A DNA stretch of 64,000 nucleotides, taken from CAWFPR01 sp963817635 (GTDB taxonomy: Bacteria; Acidobacteriota; Vicinamibacteria; Vicinamibacterales; 2-12-FULL-66-21). A model generated the notes under the pieces. That model saw only the letters and a program-made list of their open reading frames with translations, was not told the DNA's origin and did no database searches. Where the stretch lies: contig CAWFPR010000002.1 of the NCBI GenBank assembly GCA_963817635.1, positions 186,001-250,000 of the forward strand, given 5' to 3'. Shown here one piece after another: positions 54,810 through 63,796 of this stretch. The first letter of the stretch is position 1, and each line of letters opens with the position of its first letter. A program made the translations under genes and the position numbers.

Positions 54810-55784
54810 TTACTTCGCGTGCGCGTGCCCGGCGGCGGCCGCATGCGTGAGCGGCTCGCCCGGATACACGTAGGTCAGCCAGCCGTGACGGTCCGGGGCT
54901 TCGCCGTTGACGATGTCGAAATAGGCCTGCTGGATCCCTTCGGTGATGGGGCCGCGCCGGCCGTTGCCGACGGGGATCTTGTCGACGGATCGGATCGGCG
55001 TGATTTCGACGGCGGTGCCGGCGAAGAACGCCTCGTCCGCGATGTAGAGCAGTTCGCGCGGCAGCATTTCCTCGCGCACCTCGAAGCCCTGCTCGCGCGC
55101 GAGCGTAATGACAGAGTTGCGCGTGATGCCAGGGAGGATCGACGCCGTCAGCGGCGGCGTGTAGAGGACGCTGTCGCGCACGACGAACAGGTTCTGGCCG
55201 CTGCCTTCGCTGAGGTAGCCGAACGTGTCGAGCGCGATGCCCTCGCTGAAGCCCTCGGTGATCGCCTCCATCTTGATCAGCCCCGAGTTGGCGTAGTTGG
55301 CCGACGTCTTCGCGAGCGTCGGGAATGTGTTGGGGGCCGCGCGTGCCCACGAGCTGATGCGGACGTCCACGCCGTTTTCGAGGGCGTCCTGTCCGAGGTA
55401 GGCGCCCCACTCCCAGACGAGCACCGCGGCATCGATGGGACAGGGGAACGGATTCACGCCCAGCGCGTTGTAGCCGCGGTAGACGATCGGCCGGATGTAG
55501 CAGGCCTTCATCTCGTTGGCGCGGATTGTCTCGATCACCGCCCGGGTCATCGCCGGAAGGTCGATCTGCGGTTCCATCCGGTAGATTTTCGCGGAGTCGT
55601 ACAGGCGGCGCATGTGGGCGTCGAGGCGGAAACAGGCGGATCCGCGCGGCGTCTTGTAGCACCGCGCACCCTCGAAAATGCCGCTGCCGTAATGAATGAC
55701 GTGTGACGCGATATGTATTCTGGCGTCCGCCCAGTCGACGAGCGAACCGTTCATCCAGATCTTGCCGGTGCCGGTGAAGGCCAT
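54810..55784 (-). CDS. ilvE: Branched-chain amino acid aminotransferase
   Basis: The 324-residue class IV PLP aminotransferase has the landmarks IHIASHVIHYGSGIFEGARC, YIRPIVYRGYNALG, the PLP Lys in AKTSANYANSGLIKMEAI and EGSGQNLFVVRD with ITRNSVITLARE. The C-terminal EAFFAGTAVEITPIRSVD is typical of IlvE. It carries out the last step of Val/Leu/Ile synthesis. AAAGGAG eight bases before the ATG and an extended -10 at 55836 make it an independent unit. Confidence 0.94.
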   Translation of the reverse strand: MAFTGTGKIWMNGSLVDWADARIHIASHVIHYGSGIFEGARCYKTPRGSACFRLDAHMRRLYDSAKIYRMEPQIDLPAMTRAVIETIRANEMKACYIRPIVYRGYNALGVNPFPCPIDAAVLVWEWGAYLGQDALENGVDVRISSWARAAPNTFPTLAKTSANYANSGLIKMEAITEGFSEGIALDTFGYLSEGSGQNLFVVRDSVLYTPPLTASILPGITRNSVITLAREQGFEVREEMLPRELLYIADEAFFAGTAVEITPIRSVDKIPVGNGRRGPITEGIQQAYFDIVNGEAPDRHGWLTYVYPGEPLTHAAAAGHAHAK

Positions 55785-55835
55785 CAGCTGCTCCTTTGTG
55801 GAGGGCGGGGAAGCAGAGTGGATCTGCCGTCCGAA

Positions 55836-55841
55836 ATCTTA
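55836..55841 (-). promoter_or_regulatory. Extended -10 promoter of ilvE
   Basis: On the minus strand TGCTAAGAT is an extended -10 element 52 bases before the ilvE ATG. Confidence 0.55.
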
Positions 55842-55929
55842 GCACAGCGGCGCGCGCCGGCGGGCGGTCCAATGACCCAATGGGCGTGGACCCCTCTCGC
55901 GCCCATTGAGAAGGGCGCGAAGGGGGTGT

Positions 55930-56215
55930 TGGTTTGGGGGTCGAGGTGTCGAGGTGTCGAGATGTCGAGGTGTCGAGGTGTCGAGGTGTCGAGGTGTCGA
56001 GGTGTCGAGGTGTCGCGCTGGACGGGCCGACGGCTTGTCGCGAAGAGCACGAAGGGACGAAGAGGCACGAAGGCTTCAGGGGTGGGTGTCGAGGGGTCGA
56101 AGTGTCGAGGGGTCGAGGGGTCGAAGTGTCGAGGGGTCGAGGGGTCGAAGTGTCGAGGGGTCGAAGTGTCGAGGGGTCGAGGGGTCGAGGGGTCGAGGGG
56201 TCGAGCTGTTGCGCC
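55930..56215. repeat. Two arrays of 8-bp tandem repeats
   Basis: About ten units of gtcgaggt (55940-56015) and about fourteen units of gtcgaggg / gtcgaagt (56088-56210) are separated by ggacgggccgacggcttgtc and gcgaagagcacgaagg. The same unit and linker recur at 58165-58200. The 470 bases between ilvE and the kinase hold no supported gene apart from the ilvE promoter. Confidence 0.9.
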
Positions 56216-56253
56216 GGACGGGCCGACGCGATGGGCTCCGAAGGGGCGTCGGG

Positions 56254-57409
56254 CTACTGCGTTTCGCCGCAGAACGGGCACCGGTCGGTGCGCGCGTGCA
56301 GCGGCTTGCGGCACTGCCAGCAGAAGCGCGCCGCCGGTGTTTCGCGCGCGCGCAGGCGCGTCTGGATCGCATGCGGATCGTCGTGCGAGCCGCCGCCCGC
56401 GGCGCGGGGGATCGCCGACGGCTGCGGCGTCCGGCGCGGCTGAGAGGACGATCGCGCCGCCAGGATGTCGGCGAGCAGGTCCGGCTGCGCGCTGGTACCG
56501 CGTGCCGACGTCCGGCGCCATCGCCTTCATGACGATGTCGCTGATCGCTTTCGGAATCGACGGGTTCTTCATCCGCGGCGGCGAGACGAGCGTGCCCGAC
56601 ATCAGTCTGGCCAGATCCGCCGGCCCCGGCGCGTCGTATGGCAGCATCCCCGTCAGCATCTGGTACATGGTCACGCCCAGCGAGTAGATGTCCGACGCGA
56701 ACACCGCCTTGCCGTGGAACTGTTCGGGCGGCATGTAGGGCGGGCTGCCGATGACGGTCGTGCCGTGCGCGGCAATCTCGAGGAACCGCGAGGTGCCGAA
56801 GTCGGCGACCTTGGCCACGTCGTTGTCGGTCACGAGCACGTTGGCAGGACGCAGGTCGCGGTGGATGACGCCCTGCGAATGCGCATGATCGACGGCGTTG
56901 CAAATCTGACAGGTGAAGTCGAGCGCCCGGTTCAGCTCCAGAGCGCCGTTGGCGGCGATGAGGTTCTCCAGCGTCTCGCCCTGCACGTACTCCATCACGA
57001 TGAAGAAGATGTTGTCCTGCTTCTCGGCGGTCGTGATGGCGACGATGTTCGGGTGGCTGACGCTCGCCAGCAGGCGCGGCTCCCGGAGCAGTTCGCCGAA
57101 ATCGAGGTTCTGTCGGTGGGGGACCTTGATCGCGACCTTCTTGTCGATCCAGGTGTCCTGCGCGAGGTAAACGGTGCCGAATCCGCCGCTGCCGAGCGGC
57201 GCAATGATCTTGTACTTCCCGAGTGTCTGGCCTCTGAACAGCAACGGATTGCCGATTGCAGACTGCAGGTTGCCGATTGACGGATTGACGAATGCCGAGT
57301 GACGATTGACGGACTGCCGATTGACGATTGACGGACTGCCGATTGCCGATTGCCGATTGCCGATTGGCGATTGGCGATTGGCGATTGGCGAGAGTATATC
57401 GCGAGTCAT
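56254..57409 (-). CDS. Serine/threonine protein kinase with C-terminal zinc ribbon (frameshifted)
   Basis: The Hanks-type kinase domain has the glycine loop LGSGGFGTVYLA, VAIKVPH (ATP Lys), GVIHRDLRPANVLV, VADFGTSR and SPPYMPPEQF with SDIYSLGVTMYQML. A frame change near 56480 leads to the C-terminus RYQRAADLLADILAARSSS ... RFCWQCRKPLHARTDRCPFC, a four-Cys zinc ribbon, then GETQ and stop. No membrane segment is present. The only in-frame ATG is 57409 (MTRDIL). Between it and the kinase domain lie about 50 codons encoded by heptanucleotide repeats (IANRQSPIGNRQSAIG). A TTG near 57246, giving LLFRGQTLGKYK, is the alternative start. The gene is divergent from rsmE with only ten bases between. Confidence 0.85.
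57244..57393. repeat. Heptanucleotide tandem repeat (gattgcc / gattggc)
   Basis: About 20 units of 7 bp run through the 5' part of the kinase gene. The best conserved lie near 57340-57392, with four gattgcc and four gattggc units. Older degenerate units (gacggattgacg, gaatgccgagtgac) extend towards the kinase domain. Unit length is not a multiple of three. Confidence 0.9.
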
Positions 57410-57419
57410 GGACGAATCG

Positions 57420-58285
57420 TGACGGTGTTGCCACGTTTCTACGTACCGCTCCTCGGCCCCTCCGGCGGCGAGGCCGCGCTGCCGGCCGACGAGGCACGCC
57501 ATCTCACGCGCGTGCTGCGCCTCGGCGTGGACGACGAGATCGCCGTGTTCGACGGCCGCGGTCACGAATTCCGCGCGCGCGTCCAGGAGGCCGCGCGCGA
57601 ACGCGTGCGGGTCGCCCTCGTCGAACCGCTCGTGCCCGCGCCGGAAGCGCGCGTGCCGCTGACGCTCGTCCAGGCGCTCCTCAAGGGCGATCGGATGGAC
57701 GACGTGGTCCGGGACGCAACGATGATGGGCGTGGCGGCGATTCAGCCCCTCGTGAGCGAGCGCACGATCGCGCGGCGCCAGGGGACCGACCGCTGGGAAC
57801 GTGTCGCGATCGCGTCGGCCAAGCAGTGCCGGCGCGCGGTCGTCCCGGCAATCGCGCCAGTCGCGTCGATCCCCGGCTGGCTCGCGACGCCGCCGCGCGG
57901 CTTGACGCTGCTGCTGGTCGAACCGACCGCCGCCGGCGGGCACGAGCAGTCGATGCGCGCCCTCCTCGATCGCACCGTGCCCTCCGCCGCGGTGGTCGTC
58001 GGTCCCGAGGGCGGATGGACGACACAGGAGCGCGACGCGATGATCGCCGCCGGCTGCACGCCGGTGACCCTCGGCGCGCTCACGCTGCGCGCCGACGCCG
58101 TGCCGGTTGCGGCGCTGGCCCTCCTGCGGTTTGCCTTGAACGATTCTGTAGAGGGATCCGAAGGGGTGTCGAGGTGTCGAGGTGTCGAGCTGCGACGGGC
58201 CGACGGCTGTCGCGAAGGGCACGAAGGTCACGAAGCGCCACGAAGTCGCGCTGGACGTGTGCTTCGACGTGCTTCGTGCGCGTAG
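57420..58285 (+). CDS. rsmE: 16S rRNA m3U1498 methyltransferase RsmE (tail encoded by repeats)
   Basis: The start is GTG 57420 (VTVLPRFYVPLLGPSGGEAA) or GTG 57426. RsmE landmarks follow: DEARHLTRVLRLGVDDEIAV, LVQALLKGDRMDDVVRDATM, KQCRRAVVPAI and the SPOUT knot VVVGPEGGWTTQERDAMIAA with VTLGALTLRADAVPVAALAL. The domain is complete by LLRFALNDS near 58145. The remaining ~45 codons are translated 8-bp and cacgaag repeats, so the native stop is missing or displaced. It is convergent with prmA, rather than following it as in many hrcA-dnaJ clusters. Confidence 0.9.
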
Positions 58286-58816
58286 GGTGCACGACAGCGG
58301 ACGAAGGACACGAAGGCCGCTCCGCAGTTCGACACGCGCGGTGAGACGAAGCGCCACGAAGGCAAAATGAGTTGTTCTTCGTGTGCTTCGTGCGCTTCGT
58401 GTGTCTTCGCGGCTGGCCGTGGGCCGTGCAGTTCGACACGCGCGGTACGAAGCGCCACGAAGGCCCAATTAGTTGTTCTTCGGGTGTCGTGGCTTCGTGT
58501 GTCTTCGCGGCTGGCCGTGGGCGTGCAATTCGACAGCGCTCGAAGCGTCGAGTTGTTCGTGTGCGTCGTGCGCGTCGTGGTCTTCGCGGCTGGCCGGGCC
58601 GGCAGCTCGATACGCGAAGAGCGCGAAGCGCCACGAAGGCCTTAGTTGTTCTTCGGTGTCGTGCGCTTCGTGTGTCTTCGCGGCTGGCCGTGGGCCGTGC
58701 AGTTCGACACGCGCAGGTCGGAAGCGCCACGAAGGCAAACTTAGTTGTTCTTCGTGTGCTTCGTGCGCTTCGTGTGTCTTCGCGGCTGGCCGTGGGCCCG
58801 TGCAGCTCGACACGCG
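58165..58816. repeat. Array of ~125-bp repeats built on cttcgtg / cacgaag words
   Basis: About five imperfect units, each with ttgttcttcgtgtgcttcgt, then gcgcttcgtgtgtcttcgcg, then gctggccgtgggc, then cagttcgacacgcgcgg, then cgaagcgccacgaaggc, fill the 650 bases between rsmE and prmA. The cttcgtg words on one side of each unit can pair with cacgaag words on the other. Units are centred near 58330, 58440, 58540, 58660 and 58770. No gene is supported within it. Confidence 0.88.
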
Positions 58817-59650
58817 CTATCGGGGCATGGTGAGCCGCGCGGCCGCCCACTCGCCCTCGACGCGCACCTCGTGGGCCGCGGGCCCGAGTGCGGCGACAAC
58901 CGCGGCCGCCTCGTCCGGGCCGAAGCCGCTGACGATCACCGTGCCCGAGGGCCCGGCCAGCGCACGCAGCACGTCGGCGAAGCGCCGCAGGACGGCGCCG
59001 GTCAGGTTCGCGACAAGGACGTCGGCGGGCGCGGCGCGCCAGCTGTCGAGATCCGCTTCGACAATCGCGATGTCAACGCCGTTGCGCCCGGCATTCTCGC
59101 GCGCGTTCCGGAGCGCGTCGGGATCGTGGTCAACCGCGACAACCGTCGCCGCTCCGAGCATCCGCGCGGCGATCGCCAGCACGCCGGAGCCCGTGCCGAC
59201 GTCGATCACACGCGCACCGCGCAGGTCGACCTGCTGCATCCACTCCAGACAGAGCCGCGTCGTGGCGTGGTGACCCGTGCCGAAGCCCATGGAGGGCTCG
59301 ATGACGATCGTGATCCCCGCCGCGACCGGCACGTCCCACGGGGGCGCAACCGTGATCCCGCCGACCTGGGTGGCCTGAAGGCCGGCCTGCGACCGCCGCG
59401 CCCAGTCCTCGTCGTCCACATCGATCGCCGTGACGTCGAGCACGTGGCCGCCGAAGAGCGTCGTCAGCGCGTGATGCGCATCGGCGCGCTGGATGGGTCC
59501 CTTGAAGAACACGCGCCAGCCGTCGCCGGCGTCGTGTTCGTGAATGGCGATGGGTTCGAAGGCGTCCAGCTCCGCGTAGAGCTGGTCCTGGAGGGCGCCG
59601 GCCCCCGGCCCCGGATCGAACCGGATGTCGAGCGCCGGGTAAGTGGCCAC
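58817..59650 (-). CDS. prmA: Ribosomal protein L11 methyltransferase
   Basis: The 277-residue protein has the PrmA layout: an N-terminal substrate domain (YPALDIRFDPGPGAGALQDQ), then PSMGFGTGHHATTRLCLEWM, the SAM-binding RVIDVGTGSGVLAIAARMLG, VVAVDHDPDALRNARENAGR and DVLVANLTGAVLRRF. It trimethylates L11 at lysines and its N-terminus. It follows dnaJ by three bases in the heat-shock cluster. Its stop abuts the repeat array. Confidence 0.93.
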   Translation of the reverse strand: MATYPALDIRFDPGPGAGALQDQLYAELDAFEPIAIHEHDAGDGWRVFFKGPIQRADAHHALTTLFGGHVLDVTAIDVDDEDWARRSQAGLQATQVGGITVAPPWDVPVAAGITIVIEPSMGFGTGHHATTRLCLEWMQQVDLRGARVIDVGTGSGVLAIAARMLGAATVVAVDHDPDALRNARENAGRNGVDIAIVEADLDSWRAAPADVLVANLTGAVLRRFADVLRALAGPSGTVIVSGFGPDEAAAVVAALGPAAHEVRVEGEWAAARLTMPR

Positions 59651-59653
59651 GGC

Positions 59654-60802
59654 CTACCCGAAGATGTCCTTGACGCGCTCGAAGAACGGTTTGTCGGCGT
59701 CGTCACCCTCGCCCTCGAAACGTTCCGGGGGCAGCGTCCTGGCCAGGTCCTCGAGCAGCTGCTTCTGCTCCCTGGTCACCTTCTTCGGCACCGACACCCG
59801 CGCGATGACGTGCAGATCGCCGTGGCCGCGCCCCGACACGTTCGGCATGCCCTTGCCGCGCAGCTTGAACCGCGCGCCGGGCTGCGTGCCGCCCGGGATG
59901 TGCAGATCCTCGCGTCCGTTGAGCGTCGGGACCTTCACGCTGCCGCCGAGGGCCATGGTCGGGAACGGAATCGGCAGCTCGCAGAAGAGATCGTCTTCCT
60001 CGCGCTGGAAGAACGCGTGCTCCTGCACGTGTACCACGACATAGAGGTCGCCCGCCGGACCGCCGGACGTGCCGTGTTCGCCCTCGCCGTAGAGGCGAAG
60101 CCGCTGCCCGGTGGCGATGCCGGCCGGGATCTTGACCGTGAGCTTGCGCTCGCGCCCGACGCGTCCGGCGCCGCGGCAGGTCAGGCACGGCTTGGCGATC
60201 GTCTTGCCGGTGCCGCGGCAGTTCGAACAGGGACGCGCAACCGTGAGGAATCCCTGCTGGTAGCGCAACTGCCCGGTGCCGCGGCACTGCGCGCAGGTCT
60301 GCGGGCTCGTGCCGTCGGCCGCGCCGGTGCCCTTGCAGGTCTCGCACGTTTCCTCGCGCGGGATCTGGATGGTCGTCTCGGTGCCGGTCGCCGATTCCTC
60401 GAACGAGATCTCCAGGTCGTAGCGCAGGTCGGCGCCGCGCTGCGGCCCGCCGCGGCGCCGTCGCCCGCCGAAGATGTCGCCGAACCCGAACACGTCCCCG
60501 AGCCCGGAGAAGATGTCCGAGAAGTCCGCGAAGATCGTCGGGTCGACGCCCCCGGCGCCCGCCGCGCTGCTGACGCCCGCGTGGCCGAAGCGGTCGTACA
60601 GGCCGCGCTTCTGCTGGTCGGCGAGAATCGCGTAGGCTTCGGCCGCTTCCTTGAAGGCTTCCTCGGCCGTGTGGTCGCCCGGGTTGCGATCCGGGTGGTG
60701 CTTCAGCGCGAGCTTGCGATACGCGCTCTTGATCTGCCCGTCGGTCGCTTCGCGGGTCACGCCGAGGATTTCGTAGTAGTCGCGCTTGCTCACGCCGTTC
60801 AC
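59654..60802 (-). CDS. dnaJ: Chaperone DnaJ
   Basis: The 382-residue intact protein has the J domain (DYYEILGVTREATDGQIKSA, HPD in LKHHPDRNPGD), a short Gly/Phe region (FGFGDIFGGRRRRGG), and four CxxCxGxG-type zinc motifs (CETCKGTG, CAQCRGTG, CSNCRGTG, CLTCRGAG). C-terminal substrate domains follow. It starts within the end of grpE (four-base overlap). Confidence 0.96.
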   Translation of the reverse strand: MNGVSKRDYYEILGVTREATDGQIKSAYRKLALKHHPDRNPGDHTAEEAFKEAAEAYAILADQQKRGLYDRFGHAGVSSAAGAGGVDPTIFADFSDIFSGLGDVFGFGDIFGGRRRRGGPQRGADLRYDLEISFEESATGTETTIQIPREETCETCKGTGAADGTSPQTCAQCRGTGQLRYQQGFLTVARPCSNCRGTGKTIAKPCLTCRGAGRVGRERKLTVKIPAGIATGQRLRLYGEGEHGTSGGPAGDLYVVVHVQEHAFFQREEDDLFCELPIPFPTMALGGSVKVPTLNGREDLHIPGGTQPGARFKLRGKGMPNVSGRGHGDLHVIARVSVPKKVTREQKQLLEDLARTLPPERFEGEGDDADKPFFERVKDIFG

Positions 60803-61314
60803 CCCTTGGCCACCTTCACCATCGCAGGCCGGAGGAGCCTGTCGCCGAGCATGTAGCCGCGTCTGAGTTCTTCGATGACCTCGTTGTCGCGATGTCCCTC
60901 GGCCGGCTCGTACAGGACTGCCTGGTGATAGTGCGGATCGAACGCCGCGCCGAGCGCCTCGATGGGGCGCACACCGCGCTTGCGCAGCACGTCGACGAGC
61001 TGCCGGTGAATCAGTTCCACCCCGCGCCGGTAGCTCTCGGCCCCTTCCGTGCCGGCGTCCGCCGTGAGCGCGCGTTCGAGATCGTCCACCAGGGGCAGCA
61101 GCTCCTCAATCATGCCGGCCGCGGCCGCGTCGGCGAGCGTCTGCCGCTCCCGCTCGACGCGCTTGCGATAGTTGTCGAACTCGGCCGTCTTGCGCAGCAG
61201 CAGGTCGTAGTACTCGTCGCGCTGCCTGCGGAGCTCCGACGTGTCCGGAGCGACCGGAGATGCGGTCTCACCGCCGGCGTCCGGCGCGCCGTTCATATCC
61301 TTGGTGTCGTTCAT
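60799..61314 (-). CDS. grpE: Nucleotide exchange factor GrpE
   Basis: The 171-residue protein has an N-terminal acidic/coiled-coil part (LRRQRDEYYDLLLRKTAEFD) and the GrpE signature ELIHRQLVDVLRKRGVRPIE ... NEVIEELRRGYMLGDRLLRP. It lies five bases after hrcA and overlaps dnaJ. It releases ADP from DnaK, whose gene is not in this cluster. Confidence 0.95.
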   Translation of the reverse strand: MNDTKDMNGAPDAGGETASPVAPDTSELRRQRDEYYDLLLRKTAEFDNYRKRVERERQTLADAAAAGMIEELLPLVDDLERALTADAGTEGAESYRRGVELIHRQLVDVLRKRGVRPIEALGAAFDPHYHQAVLYEPAEGHRDNEVIEELRRGYMLGDRLLRPAMVKVAKG

Positions 61315-61319
61315 GGTCC

Positions 61320-62366
61320 TTACGATTTCGACTGGACCATCCGGTTGATGGCCCTCGACAGGCTGTCCACGGCGTTGATGGCCAGTGAGTAGCGCATCCG
61401 CGTGGGGCCGATGACGCCGACGGCGCCCGTGCCGTGGCCGTCCGAATACGTGGAGGCCACGAGGCTGAACGGCTGGAGGTCAGCCGCGTGGTGCTCGCTG
61501 CCGATCACGATCGTCAGCCCGGCGCTGCCCATGTAGTCGTCGAGGAGCTGCACGAGGCGGGTCTTTTCTTCGATCATGCGCAGCAGCGTCCGCAGCGTGG
61601 CGAGCGCCACGTCCGGGTCGTCGCTCCCGATTTCGTCGATCAGCAGCGACGTGCCCTGCACGAAGATCGACGGCCCGGCCTCCATGTCCTCGAACGTCGA
61701 GCTCGCCAGCCTGAGGGCGCGCGCCATCAGCTCGTCGTACAGCGTGCGTTCCTCGCGCAGCCGCTCGATGACGGCCTGCCGCACGTCCAGGAGCGAGCGC
61801 CCCTTGAACTCGCCGTTCAGGTAGTTGGCCGCCTGCTGCAGTTCGCCCGGACCGTACTCCTCGCTCGGATCGATGACCTTGTGGGTGATGTGCCCGCCGG
61901 CCGCCACGACCACGACGAGCACCTTGCCGCCGTCGAGCGGCACGAAATCCAGGTGCTCGAGCGTCGTCGCCTCGGCGCCCGGCGCGATGGCGAAACCCAC
62001 CTGGTGCGACGCCTTCGAGACCTCCGCCGACAGGTGCGACAGCAGATCGTCGACCGTGCCGGCCCGTCGCAGGCGCGCCTCGACCTGCGGCGCGGGACGC
62101 GTCAGCGTCCGTTCGGACAGCAGCTGATCCACGTACAGGCGGTACCCCATGTCGGTCGGCACCCGTCCGGCAGAGGTGTGGGGCTGGCTGACGTATCCCT
62201 GCTCCTCGAGCCGGGCCAGAATGTTGCGCAGCGTGGCCGACGACACGCCGAAGCCGCGGTTGGCCAGCCAGAGCGAAGACACCGGCTCCCCCTCGTCAAT
62301 ATATGACTGCACGAGGACGCCCAGGATCCGTCTATCTCGTTCCGGAAGCTCAGGATGGCGTGTCAT
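61320..62366 (-). CDS. hrcA: Heat-inducible transcription repressor HrcA
   Basis: The ATG at 62366 gives MTRHPELPERDRRILGVLVQ, a winged-helix DNA-binding domain (SSATLRNILARLEEQGYV, HTSAGRVPTDMGYRLYVD). The C-terminal effector region includes SDPDVALATLRTLLRMIEEK-like and VASTYSDGHGTGAVGVIGPT segments. HrcA binds CIRCE; a CIRCE element lies eight bases before this start, implying autoregulation of hrcA-grpE-dnaJ-prmA. The reading frame is intact. Confidence 0.95.
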   Translation of the reverse strand: MTRHPELPERDRRILGVLVQSYIDEGEPVSSLWLANRGFGVSSATLRNILARLEEQGYVSQPHTSAGRVPTDMGYRLYVDQLLSERTLTRPAPQVEARLRRAGTVDDLLSHLSAEVSKASHQVGFAIAPGAEATTLEHLDFVPLDGGKVLVVVVAAGGHITHKVIDPSEEYGPGELQQAANYLNGEFKGRSLLDVRQAVIERLREERTLYDELMARALRLASSTFEDMEAGPSIFVQGTSLLIDEIGSDDPDVALATLRTLLRMIEEKTRLVQLLDDYMGSAGLTIVIGSEHHAADLQPFSLVASTYSDGHGTGAVGVIGPTRMRYSLAINAVDSLSRAINRMVQSKS

Positions 62367-62373
62367 TAGATGT

Positions 62374-62400
62374 TTAGCACTCAAAGCGCTTGACTGCTAA
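62374..62400 (-). promoter_or_regulatory. CIRCE operator
   Basis: TTAGCACTC, nine bases, GACTGCTAA matches the CIRCE inverted repeat (TTAGCACTC-N9-GAGTGCTAA) with one mismatch. It lies between the -10 element at 62406 and the hrcA start, the expected place for HrcA repression. Confidence 0.92.
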
Positions 62401-62405
62401 GCTCC

Positions 62406-62411
62406 ATTATA
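62406..62411 (-). promoter_or_regulatory. -10 element TATAAT of the hrcA operon
   Basis: A consensus TATAAT on the minus strand lies five bases upstream of CIRCE. The -35 region is not well conserved. Confidence 0.6.
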
Positions 62412-62456
62412 CATGATGAGGGCGGCTAGACAGCCAGCCGGCGTCCCGGCGACCGT

Positions 62457-63783
62457 TCAGAGCCCCGCGCGTGCCGCCAGCTCGGCGGCGGCGTGCCTGG
62501 CGTCGGCGGCCACCTCGGCGGCATCCAGCCGCGTGAGCGCGAAGTCGCGGACCAGGATTTCGCCATCGACCATCGTCAGCCGGACGTCGGTGCCGCGTGC
62601 GGCGTAGACCAGCGTGGACCACGGGTCGACGTCGGGCGCCAGGTGCGCGCGGTCGCGCTCGATGAGGATGAGGTCGGCGCGCTTGCCGGGCTCGATCGAG
62701 CCGATCTCGTCTTCGAGTCCGAGGGCGCGGGCCCCTTCGCGGGTCGCCATCCACAACGCATCGCGCGCCGTCAGCGCTCCCGGCGCGTGGCGCACCGCCT
62801 GGAGCGTCGCCGCCAGGCGCATCTCCTCGAACATGTCGAGGCGGTTGTTGCAGGCTGCCCCGTCGGCGCCGAGCGAGACCGAAATGCCCCTGGCACGCAT
62901 TTCGGTCACCGGCGCGATGCCGGAACCGAGCTTCAGGTTCGAGCCAGGGCAGTGCAGGACTTTGACGTCGCGGTCGGCGAGCAGGGCCTGCTCGCGATCG
63001 TCCACCCAGATACAGTGCGCCGCGCAGAGTCGGGGCGTGGCCAGGCCGGTGGCCGCCAGGTACTCGATGTTCGACAGTCCTCCCGACAGTCCCCGGACGA
63101 TGTCGACTTCGGCGCGCGACTCTGAGGCGTGGGTGTGCACGAGCGCGTGCTCGCCCGACGAGAGCGCGGCCACCGCTTCCAGCAGGTCGCGCGAGCAACT
63201 GATGGCAAACCGCGGCGCGAAGGCGGCCCGCAGCCGTCCGCCCGAGGCGCCGCCCCACCGTTTCACGAGCGCGAGGCTCTCATCGAGCGATGCGCGCGTG
63301 TTCTCCCGGAGGCGCGGCGGCACGTCCGCGGCCCCGTCCATCATGCACTTGCCGACGACCGCGCGCATCCCGATTGCGTCGAGCGTGTCGAACACCACGT
63401 CGGTGTCGTGCACCGTCTCCATCGTCAACACCGACGTCGTGCCCGTCAGCAGCAGCTCACACGCGGCGAGCGTCGTCGAGGTGCGCAGCGTCGAGGGGGT
63501 GTGCGCCGCCTCCATCGGCCAGACCCGGCGCTTCAGCCAGTCGAGCAGCGGCATGTCGTCGGCCGATCCGCGGAAGAGCGTCTGGCACAGGTGAATGTGG
63601 GTCTGGATGAACCCGGGCAGGACGTACCCGCCGCCGCGCGTCGATGACGGCGTCGTGTCGGCCGTCGATTTCGGGCCCGACGTGGGCGATGCGGCCGTCG
63701 CGCACGATGACGGCCCCTTCGACGATGTCGAGGCGGTCGTTCATCGTCACGATCGTCGCATTCCGGATCAGGATGGACGGCAT
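62457..63783 (-). CDS. Amidohydrolase of the TRZ/ATZ/deaminase type (one frameshift)
   Basis: The protein starts MPSILIRNATIVTMNDRLDI. A frame change near 63630 restores the metal HxH motif just before CQTLFRGSADDMPLLDWLKR. The second frame has EHALVHTHASESRAEVDIVR (metal His), LCAAHCIWVDDREQ (metal His) and ISVSLGADGAACNNRLDMFE (catalytic Asp). It ends with the beta-sandwich GSIEPGKRADLILIERDRAH. The layout fits the S-adenosylhomocysteine / 5'-methylthioadenosine deaminase-chlorohydrolase family, and the LLDWLKRRVWP helix is typical. The substrate cannot be told from sequence. It lies 13 bases after an XdhC-like gene, a pairing seen in purine catabolism. Confidence 0.85.
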
Positions 63784-63796
63784 CGGGGGCTCCGGC

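Noticed and set aside
55906..56532. Open frames (SRCRGVEVSRCRGVE) over the octanucleotide repeats
   Set aside because: Pure repeat translation in all frames, opposite the kinase end.
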